Shown piece after piece: positions 1 through 10,967 of a stretch of 64,000 nucleotides of DNA. The stretch's first letter is position 1. Every line of letters begins with the position of its first letter. The translations under genes were made by a program, and so were the position numbers. The notes beneath the pieces were generated by a model that did no database searches, was not told the DNA's origin, and saw nothing but the letters and a program-made list of their open reading frames with translations. The DNA comes from Pinus tabuliformis (Eukaryota > Streptophyta > Pinopsida > Pinales > Pinaceae): the NCBI GenBank assembly GCA_031772625.1, contig CM062808.1, positions 473,925,655 through 473,989,654 on the forward strand, in the 5' to 3' direction.

Positions 1-770
1 TGTTTTTTTTCTTCTTATTTTGTTGATGAGCTTCTCCCTTGATGATGTACAGGTGCTAGTTGTTGTTGCTGCTAAGCTTTGGAGGAGCTTCCTCATCACT
101 GTGATCCTTGTGCTGAAGGTGGATTGGTGTAGTTGTGGTTTTTTTTGTGGAATAGGCTGCTACAAGAATTCCTATAGGATGTCTACAGGATGTCCTGTAG
201 CTGCCTTTTTCTTAAAATTTTGCATCTCTTCTCTGCTTCTGAGGTTTAATGGGCATTGTAATGAGTGGAGGATGTGGTAATGAGTGGAAGATGAGGTATG
301 TTGTTGTGGCATGTATATTTTTTATGTTGTTTTTTTTTACTTGATTTCTTTGATGGGTGTAGTGGTGACATGGTCATGGAGGGTGTAGGTTGAGGTATGG
401 TGAGGTCAATGGCTTGTTTTATAAACCAAAATAGGCTTGTGTCCCCATTTTTCCAATGGACTACCTTCCCTAAACTTTTTAAAGGCCTCTTGTAAATCCT
501 ACAGGAAACTCCTGTAGTATTACAGGGAATCCTGTAGAAAACACAGAGTTTCTTGGAATTGGCATCAGGAGTGGAGTATGGATGGAAGAGCATGGGGAAT
601 ATGGAGGAGATGAGATGGATGAAGGAAAACATGGCTTGTGGTAGGGCCTGCTACCCTCTGTAGCCTGTGCACACCATCCTCTTACAAACCTACAAAAACA
701 GAATTGTTATTCTTTTGTATGTTTTTATCTTTTTTCATTTTTTTCTTCTTGTTTTTTTTGTTTTTTTTAA
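1..770 (-). repeat. 3' LTR of element F (partial, cut by window edge)
   Basis: The stretch shares with 7,185-7,260 the motif run GGCTGCTACA ... TCTACAGGA, which identifies it as LTR. It contains three perfect hairpins on the stem CTACAGG/CCTGTAG: 183-189 with 194-200, 499-505 with 511-517, and a 6-bp version at 521-526 with 531-536. No convincing coding sequence is present; the open frames here are short and low-complexity. The inner boundary is not resolved; it should lie next to the T-rich sequence at 700-775. Confidence 0.5.
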
Positions 771-777
771 AAGACAA

Positions 778-955
778 CTAGGCTACCTCAGAGGAGGTTT
801 TCATCCTTGTTTCCTTCCCTGGGCGCCTCAAAAGAGGTTTTCACCCAGAGTTCTTTTATTTTTTTTCTCTTTTTTTTTAATACTCTTGGGCTGCCTCAGA
901 GGAGGTTTTCAACCCAACAATTGGACTCAAGTGCCTCATGGAGGTTTTCACCTAG
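778..955 (-). repeat. 3' UTR hairpin repeat of element F (four units)
   Basis: Four diverged units share the core CCTC-loop-GAGG-TTTTCA and are separated by T-rich spacers. Two have a matching outer stem: unit 2 pairs CTGGG (819-823) with CCCAG (844-848) around CCTC (826-829)/GAGG (834-837); unit 3 pairs TTGGG (886-890) with CCCAA (913-917) around CCTC (894-897)/GAGG (902-905). Unit 1 (778-809) and unit 4 (928-956) keep the core but have imperfect outer arms. The array lies between the integrase stop and the 3' LTR. Minisatellites at this position are known in Tat/Ogre-type elements. Confidence 0.75.
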
Positions 956-987
956 GTCCCTTTATTTTTTTATTTTTTTTTCCTTTT

Positions 988-2400
988 CTAAGAACTTGGT
1001 GAGGTGGAAGATGAGACTTCTCCAATCACCATCACTACCTTGCTGATGCTCCTGATGAATTCCTGCTTTGATAAGGGCTTCTTATATACCTTTAACTTGT
1101 ACCCATTGACAAGCAAAGGGATACCTTCTGCATCGATGGCTCTTATCTGAACAGTGCCATTGTCATGGAACTTTTCTATCACATATGGTCCCAACCATCT
1201 GGTCATTAACTTTCCTTTGAAATCTTTGTACTGGGAGTCATACAACAAGGCCCAGTCGCCTTCTTGAAACAGTTTGTCCTTGATATTTCTATCATGCCAA
1301 ATTTTCCTTTGTACTTGAGTCACTTCTATGTGTAGGAGGGCCTGCATCCTAAATTCATCTAACCCATTCAGCTGGAGCAATCTTTCATGTTGTTCCCTTG
1401 TGATATCTAGATCTAGTTGTGTTTCCATCCTTAAGGTGTTGTATTCAAATTCAATGGACAATAGGGCTTTCTTCCCATAGGCCAGCTCATAAGTAGTGAA
1501 GCAAGTGGTGGTCTTCCAGGTGGTATTGTAGGCCCAAGTGGCCTCAACTAATCTATCTACCCAATATTTCCTGCTGCTGCTAATCACCTTGGTTAAAATT
1601 CCTTCTAGTTCTCGGTTGGTTACTTCCACTTTCTCATTAGCCTATGGGTGGTAAGGGGTTGATTTTTTGTGCTTGATCTTGTGTTGTCTTAACAGATTTT
1701 CAATCATGTGAGATGTAAATTGATTGACTTGATCAGTGAACAACTCTCTAGGGTATCCAAACTTATAAAATACATTTTCCCTCAAGAATTTAGCCACCTT
1801 TTCTTCTTTTGCTACCTTGATAGCTTTGGCTTCAGCCCATTTTTGTTAAGTAGTCGATGCACCAAATGATGTACTTCTTCTATCTAGATGGAGGCTCAAT
1901 GGACCTAATGAAATCCATGCCCCACTTGTCAAATGGCTCGAAAGTCACTTGAGGTTGTAGGGGCATTTCGTACCTGGGGGTAGTCTTTCCCATCCTTTTG
2001 CACCGATCAAACTGGTTGGTATAACTTCTTACATATTGGTGAAGAGTGGGCCAATAATATCCAGCTTGTAGTACCTTGAATGTTGTTCTTTTGGCTACAA
2101 AGTGACTTCCACAAGGCCCATCATGACAGGCCAGAAGGATGTCGAAGACTTCCTCCTCCTTGACATATCTTCTCAGAATTTGATCTGGACCTAGCTTGAA
2201 GAGATTGCCCCTAATCCAAGTGAATGGGGTGCTTTTTCTTATGATTCTGCTCTTTTTCTGGGAGGACAAATTTGGAGGGAAATATGCAGGTACCAAGTAG
2301 TTTTCTATGTCAGCAAACCATGGAGAGAGAACTAAAATGGTGAATAAATGTTCATCTGGTAGATGATCATCAACCATTCCTTCCTCCCCTGTAGGCAAAG
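988..2400 (-). pseudogene. Integrase of element F (broken)
   Basis: The N-terminal part (2,400-1,880) has the His-His half of the zinc site (ACHDG, GSHF), but the first Cys of the Cys pair reads Phe (QFDRC). The core begins with GMDFIRS, which keeps the first catalytic Asp. From 1,880 to 1,630 the frame is riddled with stops and at least one frameshift. An open stretch from 1,629 to 988 (213 residues) resumes at the catalytic Glu region (EVTNRELEG) and ends in a GPY/F-type C-terminal domain (RWLGPYVIEK). In a live element this enzyme inserts the cDNA into the chromosome. The missing Cys and the stops make this copy inactive. Confidence 0.88.
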
Positions 2401-2960
2401 TGAATATGGATAAAAAATCTGCAACTACATTCTCCTTGCAAGGCTTATCAATAATAGTTAAATCAAATTGTTGCAATAAAAGTAACCATCTAATAATCTG
2501 GGCATTTACATCAGGTTTGTTCATCAAGTATTTAATTGCAACATGGTCAATATGTACAAATTTCTAGTAACCAATAATGTAATGTCTAAATTTATTCAAT
2601 GAATGCACAACAACTAGGAGCTCTTTTTCAATTACTATGTAGTTTAACTTGCCTTTCGAGAGATTTTTACTGATGAAGTAAATGGCATAAGGTAGCTTGT
2701 CATATATCTGGCCTAGAGCTGCTCCTATAGCTTTGTGAGAGGCATTGACATGAATATGAAAAGGAAGAGCCCAATTTGGGCCTCAGAGAATAGGTGCATT
2801 AGTCAACTTGTCCTTTAGGGTGTCTAGGGCTTCTTGGCAGCTTTCTGACCATAACAATTTGGAGTCTTTAACCAATAACCCAAATAAGGGAGAAGCTAAC
2901 TTCCTGAAATATTTTATAAATATTCTATAGTATCTGGCTAAACCTAAAAATATTCTGACA
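2400..2960 (-). pseudogene. RNase H domain of element F (broken)
   Basis: The minus strand downstream of the reverse transcriptase encodes the gypsy RNase H pattern: a HIHVNASHKA segment near 2,745, a KELLVVVHSLNKFRHY helix near 2,600, and HIDHVAIKYLMNKPDVN near 2,530 running into DFLS near 2,415. The first segment normally reads VDAS, so its catalytic Asp is Asn here. Several stops fall inside the domain. It would degrade the RNA strand of the RNA-DNA hybrid during reverse transcription. Confidence 0.82.
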
Positions 2961-3720
2961 TCCCTCTACTTCTGTGGAGTCAGGACCCTTTTGATGATGG
3001 CTATCTTATTTTGGTCTACATGCAGTCCTTCCTGGGATATTGAGTGACCTAGAACAGTCCTTGCAGTCATCAAGAACTCACATTTTTCAGGACTAAGGGA
3101 TAAGTTCATTTCAATGCATTTGTTTAACACCTTTCCCAGGTTAGAGAGAGCCTCCTGGAAATCACACCCATAGGGTGTGAAGTCATCCATATAAATTTCT
3201 ATTGGATCATGGACTAGCTCTGCAAAGATAGTCAAGACTTCTCTCTAGAAAGTGGCAGGGGCATTACATAGACTAAAAGGAAGGACCCTATAAGTGAAAT
3301 TACCCCAAGGACAGGTGAAGGTGGTTTTATCCTGGTCCTCTGGGCTGATCTGGATTTGATTGTACCCACTGAATCCATCCAAGAAAGAGAAGAACTTCTT
3401 TCATGCCAGACCATCTAACACTTGGTCAATGAAAGGTAGAGGAAAATGTTCCTTCTTTGTGGCTTTGTTTAGCTCTCGGTAATCGACACAAATATTCCAC
3501 TTTCCATTTTTCTTTCAAACCAGCACCAGAGGAGACACCCACTCACTGTTCGAGATAGGGTAAATGAATTCTGAATCCAGCAGCCTCTACAACTCTTCTT
3601 TGACTATATCTTTGAGAGATGGATTCATTCTCCTTTGGAGTTGTTGGACTGGTTTTCAACCTTCCTTGATGTAAATATGGTGAGTACACACCGAGGGGTG
3701 CACTCCCTTCATTTTTTTGT
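2960..3720 (-). pseudogene. Reverse transcriptase of element F (broken)
   Basis: One minus-strand frame from about 3,720 to 2,966 reads through the reverse transcriptase fingers and palm: NPSLKDIVKEEL, then SEWVSPLVLV, ICVDYRELNKAT, FSFLDGFSGYNQIQIS, and the catalytic box IYMDDFTPYG near 3,190. The two catalytic Asp of YMDD are intact. In-frame stops occur at several points (for example after SPLVLV and before REVLTIF), so no full-length enzyme is made. It continues directly into RNase H. Confidence 0.9.
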
Positions 3721-4027
3721 AATTCCAAGCAAAGGCATCCAAATTCTCTCCTAGCATATTACATAATTCTTCTTCTTGGTGTACGAAGAGAGAGGGGTTG
3801 ATTTTCAATGCTCTTTTAGGGCCGAATTCTATTGTCTTGACACGAGTAGGGTTTGATTCAACTAAGCATAGATCAATCCAATGGTTGTCCTTGGTCTCTG
3901 TCACTACTTCCTCCAGAGACATGGTGTTGGGAGTTTGATTTTGGAGGATGTGTTCAATCAAATCATCTCCATCAGGCTGTCCTCCTCCTATGGAAATTGG
4001 TATAGATTTGGGAGGAGTAGACTTCAT
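3656..4027 (-). pseudogene. Protease-reverse transcriptase linker of element F
   Basis: A 123-residue open stretch runs between protease and reverse transcriptase. Its C-terminal half has the segment ENLDAFAWNYKKMKGVHP, the conserved lead-in to the gypsy reverse transcriptase (DVFAW type). The first half is acidic and low in recognisable motifs. It belongs to the same polyprotein as the flanking domains and has no separate function that can be read from sequence. Confidence 0.75.
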
Positions 4028-4253
4028 ATTCTTCCTCCTCTTCTAGCCATAAAGGTAATTCATGTTCTAGAGATGGTTGAGCAGGAGGGTACAAGACTAA
4101 CTTCTTGGATAGATGCCCATTTTTTATAGTCATATTTCCAACCCTGCAACTTATGTAGGCATCGACAGTGGCTAACCAAGGCCTCCAAAGGATGAGAGGA
4201 TAACCATTAAATTTAGTCTTAGGCTAGAGAACTAAGAAGTTCACAGGGTATTC

Positions 4254-4598
4254 CTAGGAATCAATGGGGAACATCACATCCTCAAGAATCCCCTCAGGGG
4301 CTACTGTGGATCGGTCTAAAAGTTTCAAGACTGTTGTGGTCTTCCTTAATGATCCTTGGAGATTCAGCTTGAGCATAGTGTCCTTATTCATTACATTGAT
4401 GGAATCGCCAAGATCAATCAAGGTATGGGGGACAATGGTGCCATCGATGTGTACATATACTACAAGGCTCACAGGATCTAAATACTTTGGGCAAATTACC
4501 TGCCCCAACATTAAGTTAGACAACTGTCTAATGACATTAATGGTAGGGGTGTCTCTTTTTCGCCTCCTTGGATGTTTGAAAAACTTCTCTTTGATCAA
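4254..4598 (-). pseudogene. Aspartic protease of element F
   Basis: The 114-residue open stretch holds the retropepsin core. The active-site segment reads TLIDLGDSINVM, an Asp-Leu-Gly form of the usual Asp-Thr/Ser-Gly that is common in plant gypsy elements. It is preceded by HIDGTIVPH and followed by a second strand pair ending in PEGILEDV. The enzyme would cut the Gag-Pol polyprotein in the particle. A short frame break at 4,600 separates it from the Gag tail upstream (4,850-4,605). Confidence 0.82.
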
Positions 4599-4604
4599 CT
4601 TGTT

Positions 4605-5417
4605 TTAAATGGGGACATCTTTGATAGCTTGGAGAAGGAGAATTTTAACACACAAATTTTTCAACTCACCCAGAAGTTCAGTTTCTTCTAGGGTGTGTTG
4701 GACTAGATGGGTTAACCTTTCAAGAAAGGGGGGTGGATTCATTCTAGGCACACTTTCCTCTCTTTCCTCCTCACTCTCCCTATGTGGAGATGGAGGTTGG
4801 TTATCCAGGAGAACTCTCCCAAATATAAGGTTAATTTCATGAATTTCCACAACATAGGCAGGGTAGGATGTTTCTCCACTGTAAACCTGTTGTGTCTGTC
4901 TGTTGTTTGGGTTTGGGTTTGGTTGGGTAGGAATATGAGTTTGTTTAGGTGGAGCAAGGTGTAGGAGCTATGGTTGAGATGGAGGTGAAGGCAATAAAGT
5001 TGGAGCTTGGTTGTATGGGGGCCTCCATCCCTGGGTTAGTGCAGTCCATTGAGGTTGTGGAGGATTATATGGCTGAAATGGTTGGTTGGTTGACTGGGAA
5101 TGGTATTGAGGTGAAAAAGAACAGGGAAAAGGTGTAGACCAGGAAGGATGAGCTGGGGGGCACCAAGGGGGAATGGATGTGTTTTGATTAGGGTTATAAA
5201 ATGAATAGGATGACCCTTGCAGGCCCTGCTGGTATGGTCGAGGTCCATGAGGCCTTCTTTGATTAATATAGCAGAGTTGTTCATTCACCCCTTCGGTTCC
5301 CTGAAACACAAATTTTAATCCGATCAGAGAAGAGAACTTGTCTATGGAGTGATTTTCCTCACAAACTGAGCATATTTCTATAAGGTTCAATGGACATTCA
5401 TTCCTATGGTGCCTCAT
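4605..5417 (-). pseudogene. Gag C-terminal part of element F with degraded zinc knuckle
   Basis: The stretch 5,417-4,968 (149 residues) begins with a knuckle reading CSVCEENHSIDKF: C-x2-C-x3-H-x4 followed by Phe instead of the last Cys, so zinc binding is lost. It then turns into a Pro/Gln/Tyr-rich tail. The stretch 4,850-4,605 continues towards the protease with a coiled segment (ERLTHLVQHTLEETELLGEL). It would be the RNA-binding part of Gag. The frames are interrupted between the two pieces near 4,960. Confidence 0.75.
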
Positions 5418-5419
5418 TG

Positions 5420-6448
5420 TGCATTTAGGGTAGAAGATGGCTACTGCTCTCTCTGCTTCCTCCTACTTCTGTTTGATTTTCATAGTGTCTATTTGCAGAG
5501 AAAGGGTTTGCAACATTTCACTCTTAAAGTATTCCAACATGTTCCCAATTTCACTTGTTATGGATGTGTTGGAAGAGGGTGGACTAGCCACTGCTTGGCT
5601 AGCCCTACCCTTATTTCTAGCTTCCCTAGGATGATTCTTAAAAATTGTCTTGATATCATCATAGGGTAACTAGTAGATGTTCCCTCCTGACAGTAGGTTG
5701 AGGGTTTCTAGAAGATCTTCCCTGATCCCCCTGAGAAGGACTAAATTAAGTGAATCAAGATCAAGTGTGCACCTGGCCCTTTTATAGCTTAGCTGGAATC
5801 TTTCTTCATAATCCTCTAAGGACTCATCTTGTCCCAAGGTCATTCTAAAATTTCCTCTTTGGTATCTTTGGACCTGGAGTAGTCCCTATACTTGTTGTTG
5901 AAAGCTTGTTGCATCTAAGCCCAAGTGGTGATACTATCCCCAAGTAAAACCATGAACCAGTGTAGGGATACATCCTTGAGAGTGGATGGGAATAATTTCA
6001 ACTTCTGATCATCAGAGGTGTAATCATAAGTTCTGCATATGACAACAAATTCGAACAAAAAAGTATCTGGATCTTTTGAGGTCAGGCCATGGAAATGAAG
6101 AAGAGCAGAGGGGCTTATGTTTTTCATCTTGGCATCCTCATTAGTTTCTCTTATGGGGAAAGCACCCTCAATTCTTTCCCTATCTCCCCTTTCATTTCTA
6201 TTTTCAGCTATTATGTCAGTTGGAATGGTGTCTTCTTCTTCCCCTATAGGCTCTTCAAAAATCTTTGGTTGTTCACCTAAGGGTTCCTCTAATTCACAAC
6301 CACTGAAGAAGAGGGAAGGTTGGTTGTTTGAAGTGGTGGGGGTATTTGGTAGAAATTTTCCTAAGTTATCCCTATTCCTACAAGGCATGAAAGGAGTGTT
6401 CTTTTCCTTTTTGAGTTTTGAACTACTTGAAGAATTGAAAGGAAACAA
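5420..6448 (-). pseudogene. Gag N-terminal and capsid part of element F
   Basis: An open stretch from 6,448 to 5,915 (177 residues) starts with a Ser/Lys-rich leader and an acidic region, then enters the capsid-like domain of plant gypsy Gag: LHFHGLTSKDPDTFLFEFVV, the QKLKLFPSTLKD helix and LHWFMVLLGDSITTW. The domain continues below 5,915 only as fragments broken by stops and shifts down to about 5,420. The protein would form the virus-like particle. It lies about 100 bp inside the primer binding site, as expected for Gag. Confidence 0.82.
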
Positions 6449-6545
6449 AACTGAATTGCAACTAATTACTGAATGGAACTAATTGCAGAATGAAAGAGAT
6501 AAGAAAAGGAAGAAAGAAAGTAGAAATCACATCTACTCAGACACC

Positions 6546-6563
6546 TCCCAGGAAACGACGCCA
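6546..6563 (-). other. Primer binding site of element F (tRNA-Asp type)
   Basis: On the minus strand the 18 bases read TGGCGTCGTTTCCTGGGA, matching 15 of 18 positions of the complement of the plant tRNA-Asp 3' end (TGGCGCCGTTGCCGGGGA). Five bases separate it from a CA/TG LTR terminus at 6,569-6,570. This fixes both the orientation of F and the inner edge of its 5' LTR. Confidence 0.82.
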
Positions 6564-6568
6564 AATAT

Positions 6569-8050
6569 TGATGGACACCAGTATTGCATCAAGAATGCTG
6601 CAACTCTTGAGGCTACCGACTTTACTTCATCAACCCGAGGTTCGTACAAACTTGGAGGTGACAGTGCTATATACACAAATAGATGTAATTGGTCTACTCA
6701 TTTTCACTGCTGAGCTGGGGCAATAGACTGCTAGGGTTTCTCAAACTAGCCTTCTATTGACTAGAAGAAGTCTGATTACCAATTTGGAGAAGGGAAATTT
6801 ATCCTAATTGGAAGAAAATAAATGTTGTCTATTGCATGAAGGAAAGACTGAAAGAAATGCTTGCAAACCAACATAAAATCCTTAATCTACTTGCTAATCT
6901 ACTTTGCTTGCAGAAGAACCCTATTTTAACACATGTGAGGTTTTAACTAGTCTAAGCATGAAATTTGATCTAAAGAGTGCTAACTGTTGTGTGCAAGAAC
7001 AAATGTAAAAGAACTCTTTTTCTTTTTATCTTTTTGCTTGAAAAATGCAAATGCTAATCTTGCTTGGTTTCTTGGCAGGAGAGACAGGTGTGAAGGAAAA
7101 GGAGGACAATGGTTCAAATGACTTGAAGGGAAAGTAAGGACCTAATCCAGGCTTTTAGTGATGAATTTTCTCCATTCAGGCTCAAAATAGGCTGCTACAG
7201 GTTTTCCTACAGGCTGTCTACAGGAAGTACTAGTTCACCTACGGGATCCCCTGTTTTACTACAGGAACAGGCCGAAAGCTTAGGTAGTGGTCTAGAAGGT
7301 GGGGTGGAGCTTGGAAAAGGTGAATAAGGAGGGAATAAGGCATGGGAGTGATAGGCACTTACTCAGAACTCAAGCCAAATCTTTAAGATGGTTGGATTTT
7401 CTCAACAGAGATGGCTAGTTTTCCTCATAAGAAAAGAATTCGAATTGAGACCTTAGTGACTTTTGGAAATCATGGGTGGATATGGCTTGGATGGGGCTGA
7501 TGAGATGAGGTCTCCCTACAATTTAGAAACTCCTGCAATCAAAAAACATCATTCTTGGCATTCATGTATGAACTCATCAAAAACAAGAAAGGTATATTTG
7601 AGTAAAAGAAAACAGAGTTATCACCATTTACTTTTCTAAGATCATGCATGGAAATGCTTGGAACCAATATGAAAGTGAGATGAGATCAGTGAAAAAATTA
7701 AGAGATCATAAAATACCAATTGCAACTTATCTACAAAACTGCAAGATAATGACCTAATTAGCAAGAAAACCCTAAATGACACAAAAAGCTAGAATTATGT
7801 CTTTTTGGGCTGCATGAGAAGTATCCCTCAAACCATGATCTCTGAAAGGGAGGAATGAGGTGAAAACCACTTGTTTTCAGCCTTTTTGGAATATATTCTT
7901 ATCACTACAATGCTATTATTAGAACTATTCACAAATGGAAGAAAACTAATCAAATCTAGCAATACTTGCAAATTAACAATACCAAAATCAGTTTAATAAC
8001 TAACTATGAGATAACCTAAGCATACATATACAATAAGAGGAACCTATACT
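6569..8050 (-). repeat. 5' LTR of element F
   Basis: The inner edge is set by the primer binding site. The stretch is AT-rich, lacks coding potential, and has the CTACAGG cluster at 7,185-7,260 that recurs in the opposite LTR. The outer edge is uncertain; a near-palindromic GGGTTGGGCCCTAACCC at 8,056-8,072 lies just past it. Divergence from the 3' LTR is high, so F is probably the oldest gypsy element in the window. Confidence 0.5.
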
Positions 8051-8784
8051 GATAGGGTTGGGCCCTAACCCAAGAGATTCACCCCTCTGAGTCAACTCAA
8101 TGTTGTATCAAGGGAATGATTCTCATTTTCATTAAAGAAATTAGAAATACGTAAGAGTTCTTAGTTACAATGCTTCAACTCGAAAATTGCTCAGCTATCA
8201 TGAACAACAAAATCTGAATTCTAATGAGGCCCTAGGCCCCTTGATTTATACAACTGAAGTTACCAACAACTTCCTTAAATTTAAGGAGGCTTGGATCCAA
8301 TCTCAAGATCAACTGGTCTTCAACTGTCATTGGCTTGGCTGCCAACGAACTTCATGACTCGGCTGCTTGCAACTTCGAGCTAATGAGATTTGATTGAGGA
8401 ATATTTGAGTAAGTGAGGAGTTAAGGAGGGAGATCTTATCTCCCAAAATCCCTCTTTCTTGTCTCCATTTGAGTTCCTGCACTTTAATTAGCCTAAATTT
8501 GCTCCAAAACCTGCAATCAATGCACATTAGATCACTAGACATGACATCTCATCTTTACTATCCTCTTTAAGCAAAACATAATTAAAACATGTAAAGAATG
8601 ATGAGAAAAGTTGATTTTTGTAAGTTGGAGGTGCATTAAGGTCCATATAATTTACCCATTGATGAGCCTCATCACCTTCCAAGGCATACTCGAGTCGCAA
8701 ATCGTAGAACGCCATATGTCAATACTGAAGTATGTATTGCAAATTCATATTTCACCTGTAACCCAAAACTCAAAACTTCGAAAT
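8051..8784. other. Unassigned sequence between element F and the CACTA end
   Basis: No recognisable gene. Two short minus-strand open frames (8,327-8,542 and 8,527-8,715) show no family motif. A perfect 16-bp palindrome TCCTTAAATTTAAGGA lies at 8,272-8,287. Composition and the motif-poor character suggest old transposon sequence. Confidence 0.4.
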
Positions 8785-9510
8785 CACTACAAGAAAAAAG
8801 GTCATTGGTGAGGGTCATGCCTGTGACGGACCTTTAAGGTCCGTCACCAATGTCGCATATGGTGACGGTATTTAAAAAAGCGTTGTTGTAAGTGTATATA
8901 GTGATGGTCCTTTAAGGTTTGTCACTAAAGCCATTTTCAATCACACTTTTGGTGAGGGTCGTTAAAGGCCCATCACTAATTCTCTCTTTGGTGACACTTT
9001 TGGTGAGGGTCGTTAAAGGACCATCACTAATTCTCTCTTTGGTGACACTTCTAGTGACTATATTTTATTGACTGTCACTAATGATATTTTTGGTTACTTT
9101 TGGTGACGGTCAATAAATGTTCGTCATCATTGATCATTCCAATGAGTTTTTGATGATGCTTCATGCCTATGATAGACCTTTAAGGTCCATCACCAATGTC
9201 GCATATGGTGACAATCTTTAAAAAATCATTGTTGTAAGTTTATATAGTGATGGTCCTTTAAGGTTTGTCACCAAAGCCATTTTCAATGACACTTTTGGTG
9301 AGGGTCGTTAATGGCTCGTCACTAATTCTCTCTTTGGTGACACTTTTGGTGAGGGTCATTAAAGGCCCATCACTAATTCTCTCTTTGGTGACAATTCTAA
9401 TGATGATATTTTATTGACCCTCACCAATGATATTTTTGGTTACTTTTGGTGACGGTCAAAAAATGTTCGTCATCATTGATCATCCCAATGAGTTTTTGAT
9501 GATGCTATGT
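8785..9510 (+). mobile_element. CACTA (En/Spm-type) terminus with subterminal repeats
   Basis: The end begins CACTACAAGAAAAAAGG, the typical terminal inverted repeat of plant CACTA transposons. Behind it come many copies of short motifs of the type TTTGGTGAC/GGTGACGGTC in both orientations, as expected for the subterminal binding sites of CACTA transposase. A block of 346 bp is repeated in tandem (8,816-9,161 and about 9,162-9,507), and within each block a unit of about 51 bp is doubled. A 25-base inverted repeat (8,823-8,847, 12-bp arms) opens the first block. No opposite CACTA end and no transposase were found, so this is a fragment or a very short non-autonomous derivative. Confidence 0.75.
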
Positions 9511-9790
9511 ACCTGTTACTATATTTTTTGTCAAAATATAATGATTTAAGGCCATTTTTGTGGAGTCTTTTTCATTATGTGTCCAAGGTCATAGTGGTTA
9601 TAATAGTTAATCAATTTGTTAAGAAGTAATTAGTGTGTATCATTTCCCTCAAGTCATAAGAATATAGTCTTCCTATGAGTCAGCACATGATTAATCTCTA
9701 TTAGGTTTATTATCTAGCAAATTTTCATTAAATAAAGTTCCATTAGTGTGCTTAGGAACTATATTATTTAATACATAATCAAGCTCTGTC
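9511..9790. other. AT-rich unassigned stretch
   Basis: No reading frame, repeat or terminus that I can name; it separates the CACTA end from the degenerate TAGCAC-type repeat. Confidence 0.4.
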
Positions 9791-10559
9791 AATTCTATTA
9801 ATGAGAGAGACCTAGCACTCCTCAACACTCATGGCACACGTTAACATGCTTTCGAATAGTACACTAACATTCCTTGGCACCTCACATGTCTTGGAACATC
9901 TTTGTACTTGGAACATCTTTGTACCTAGAACATCATGCCATGAGTAGGACATCCAAGCACATGTTGGCATGCCATAGCATAGAATAACACTCCCCTATCA
10001 TGTGTTGGCATTCCCTATAGTCCCTAGCATGCCCTGGAAATCCTTGGAATAATATTTCCTAGACAAACATTAGCACTTGGCATAGATTGGCATGTATTGG
10101 AACATATTATTAGTATGCCTAGCATGCCCCTTTTGAAAAAGATAAAGTCCCGACTTATTAACCCTCTTATGTGTTCATTTCCTTGCATTTTATCTTGGTT
10201 ATTCCTTTTGTTTCCTTAAAACTCCTTGACACATATTAGCATACTCTCGCACCCTGCACATCCTAGCATGTCTTAGCACTTGGCATGCCTTGGCACTATT
10301 TGGCACATGTTAGCACACCCCGGAACTACCTACCACACTCTAGCACTTCTTGATATTCCCTGATATTCCCTAGCATGCCTTACCCCTCCTTAGCATGAAA
10401 ACTAGCACTGATTGACACACCCCGACACACCCTCATATTCATTCACTTCCATGCATTTTGACCTAGTTCTCCCTTGCGTTGTCCTAGTACTCCCTAACAC
10501 TCCTCAGCATGCATTAGCACTCTCTAGCACACCTTAGCACTCATAAGTGAATAATGAAA
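9791..10559. repeat. Degenerate TAGCAC-rich repeat (same family as the 18-20 kb array)
   Basis: The sequence is built from variants of CCTAGCACTCC, CCTTGGCAC and GGCATGCC, with two copies of the anchor TTCATTTCCATGCATTTT-like motif at about 10,167 and 10,432. The same anchor and filler words recur at 18,120-20,700 and 53,673-54,010. The fragment ends next to the hAT element. Confidence 0.7.
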
Positions 10560-10967
10560 CTTGTAACCAATGTTACCAAACTCGGAATAGACAATAAATC
10601 GACGAGGCAAAAGAGCTAAGAGTTTTAATTGGATTGGGGAAAAATTGTCAAAAATTCGGGAAAAATCGGGAAAAAATCATTGAATTCAATAAATAAAAAT
10701 ATACACATATATTGAATTAAAAAAAAAAAACATTTTTAATTGATATTCAGTAAATCCATGTCCAAACAATTAATAATATCAATAGATGTCCAAAATATCA
10801 TGAATGAATAAGCATCTCATATATGTTATGAGTCCAAACATAATCCAAAGTACTAATTCATGACTCCTAACTAGTGACTACATAGAACTAGAAGCAACTG
10901 CTTCTAAAACTTTACAAAAAACTACATACTAATTAAAAAAAAAATAGTAACTAAGAGTCTAAGACTC

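Larger units (their letters stand above)
1..8050 (-). mobile_element. Element F: decayed Ty3/gypsy LTR retrotransposon
   Basis: Read on the minus strand the order is 5' LTR (about 8.05-6.57 kb), primer binding site, Gag, protease, reverse transcriptase, RNase H, integrase, a hairpin-rich 3' UTR and a 3' LTR cut by the window start. All pol domains can be followed, but the frame is broken by many stops and several frameshifts, so the copy is dead. A primer site like the 3' end of tRNA-Asp, the domain order and the absence of a chromodomain fit the non-chromovirus (Athila/Tat-like) side of plant gypsy elements; that placement is inference. The outer LTR boundary near 8.05 kb is approximate because the two LTRs are too diverged to align fully by eye. 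Confidence 0.8.

Noticed and set aside
8327-8715. Two minus-strand frames of 62-71 codons
   Set aside because: No recognisable domain, partial overlap in different frames, AT-rich non-coding surround.
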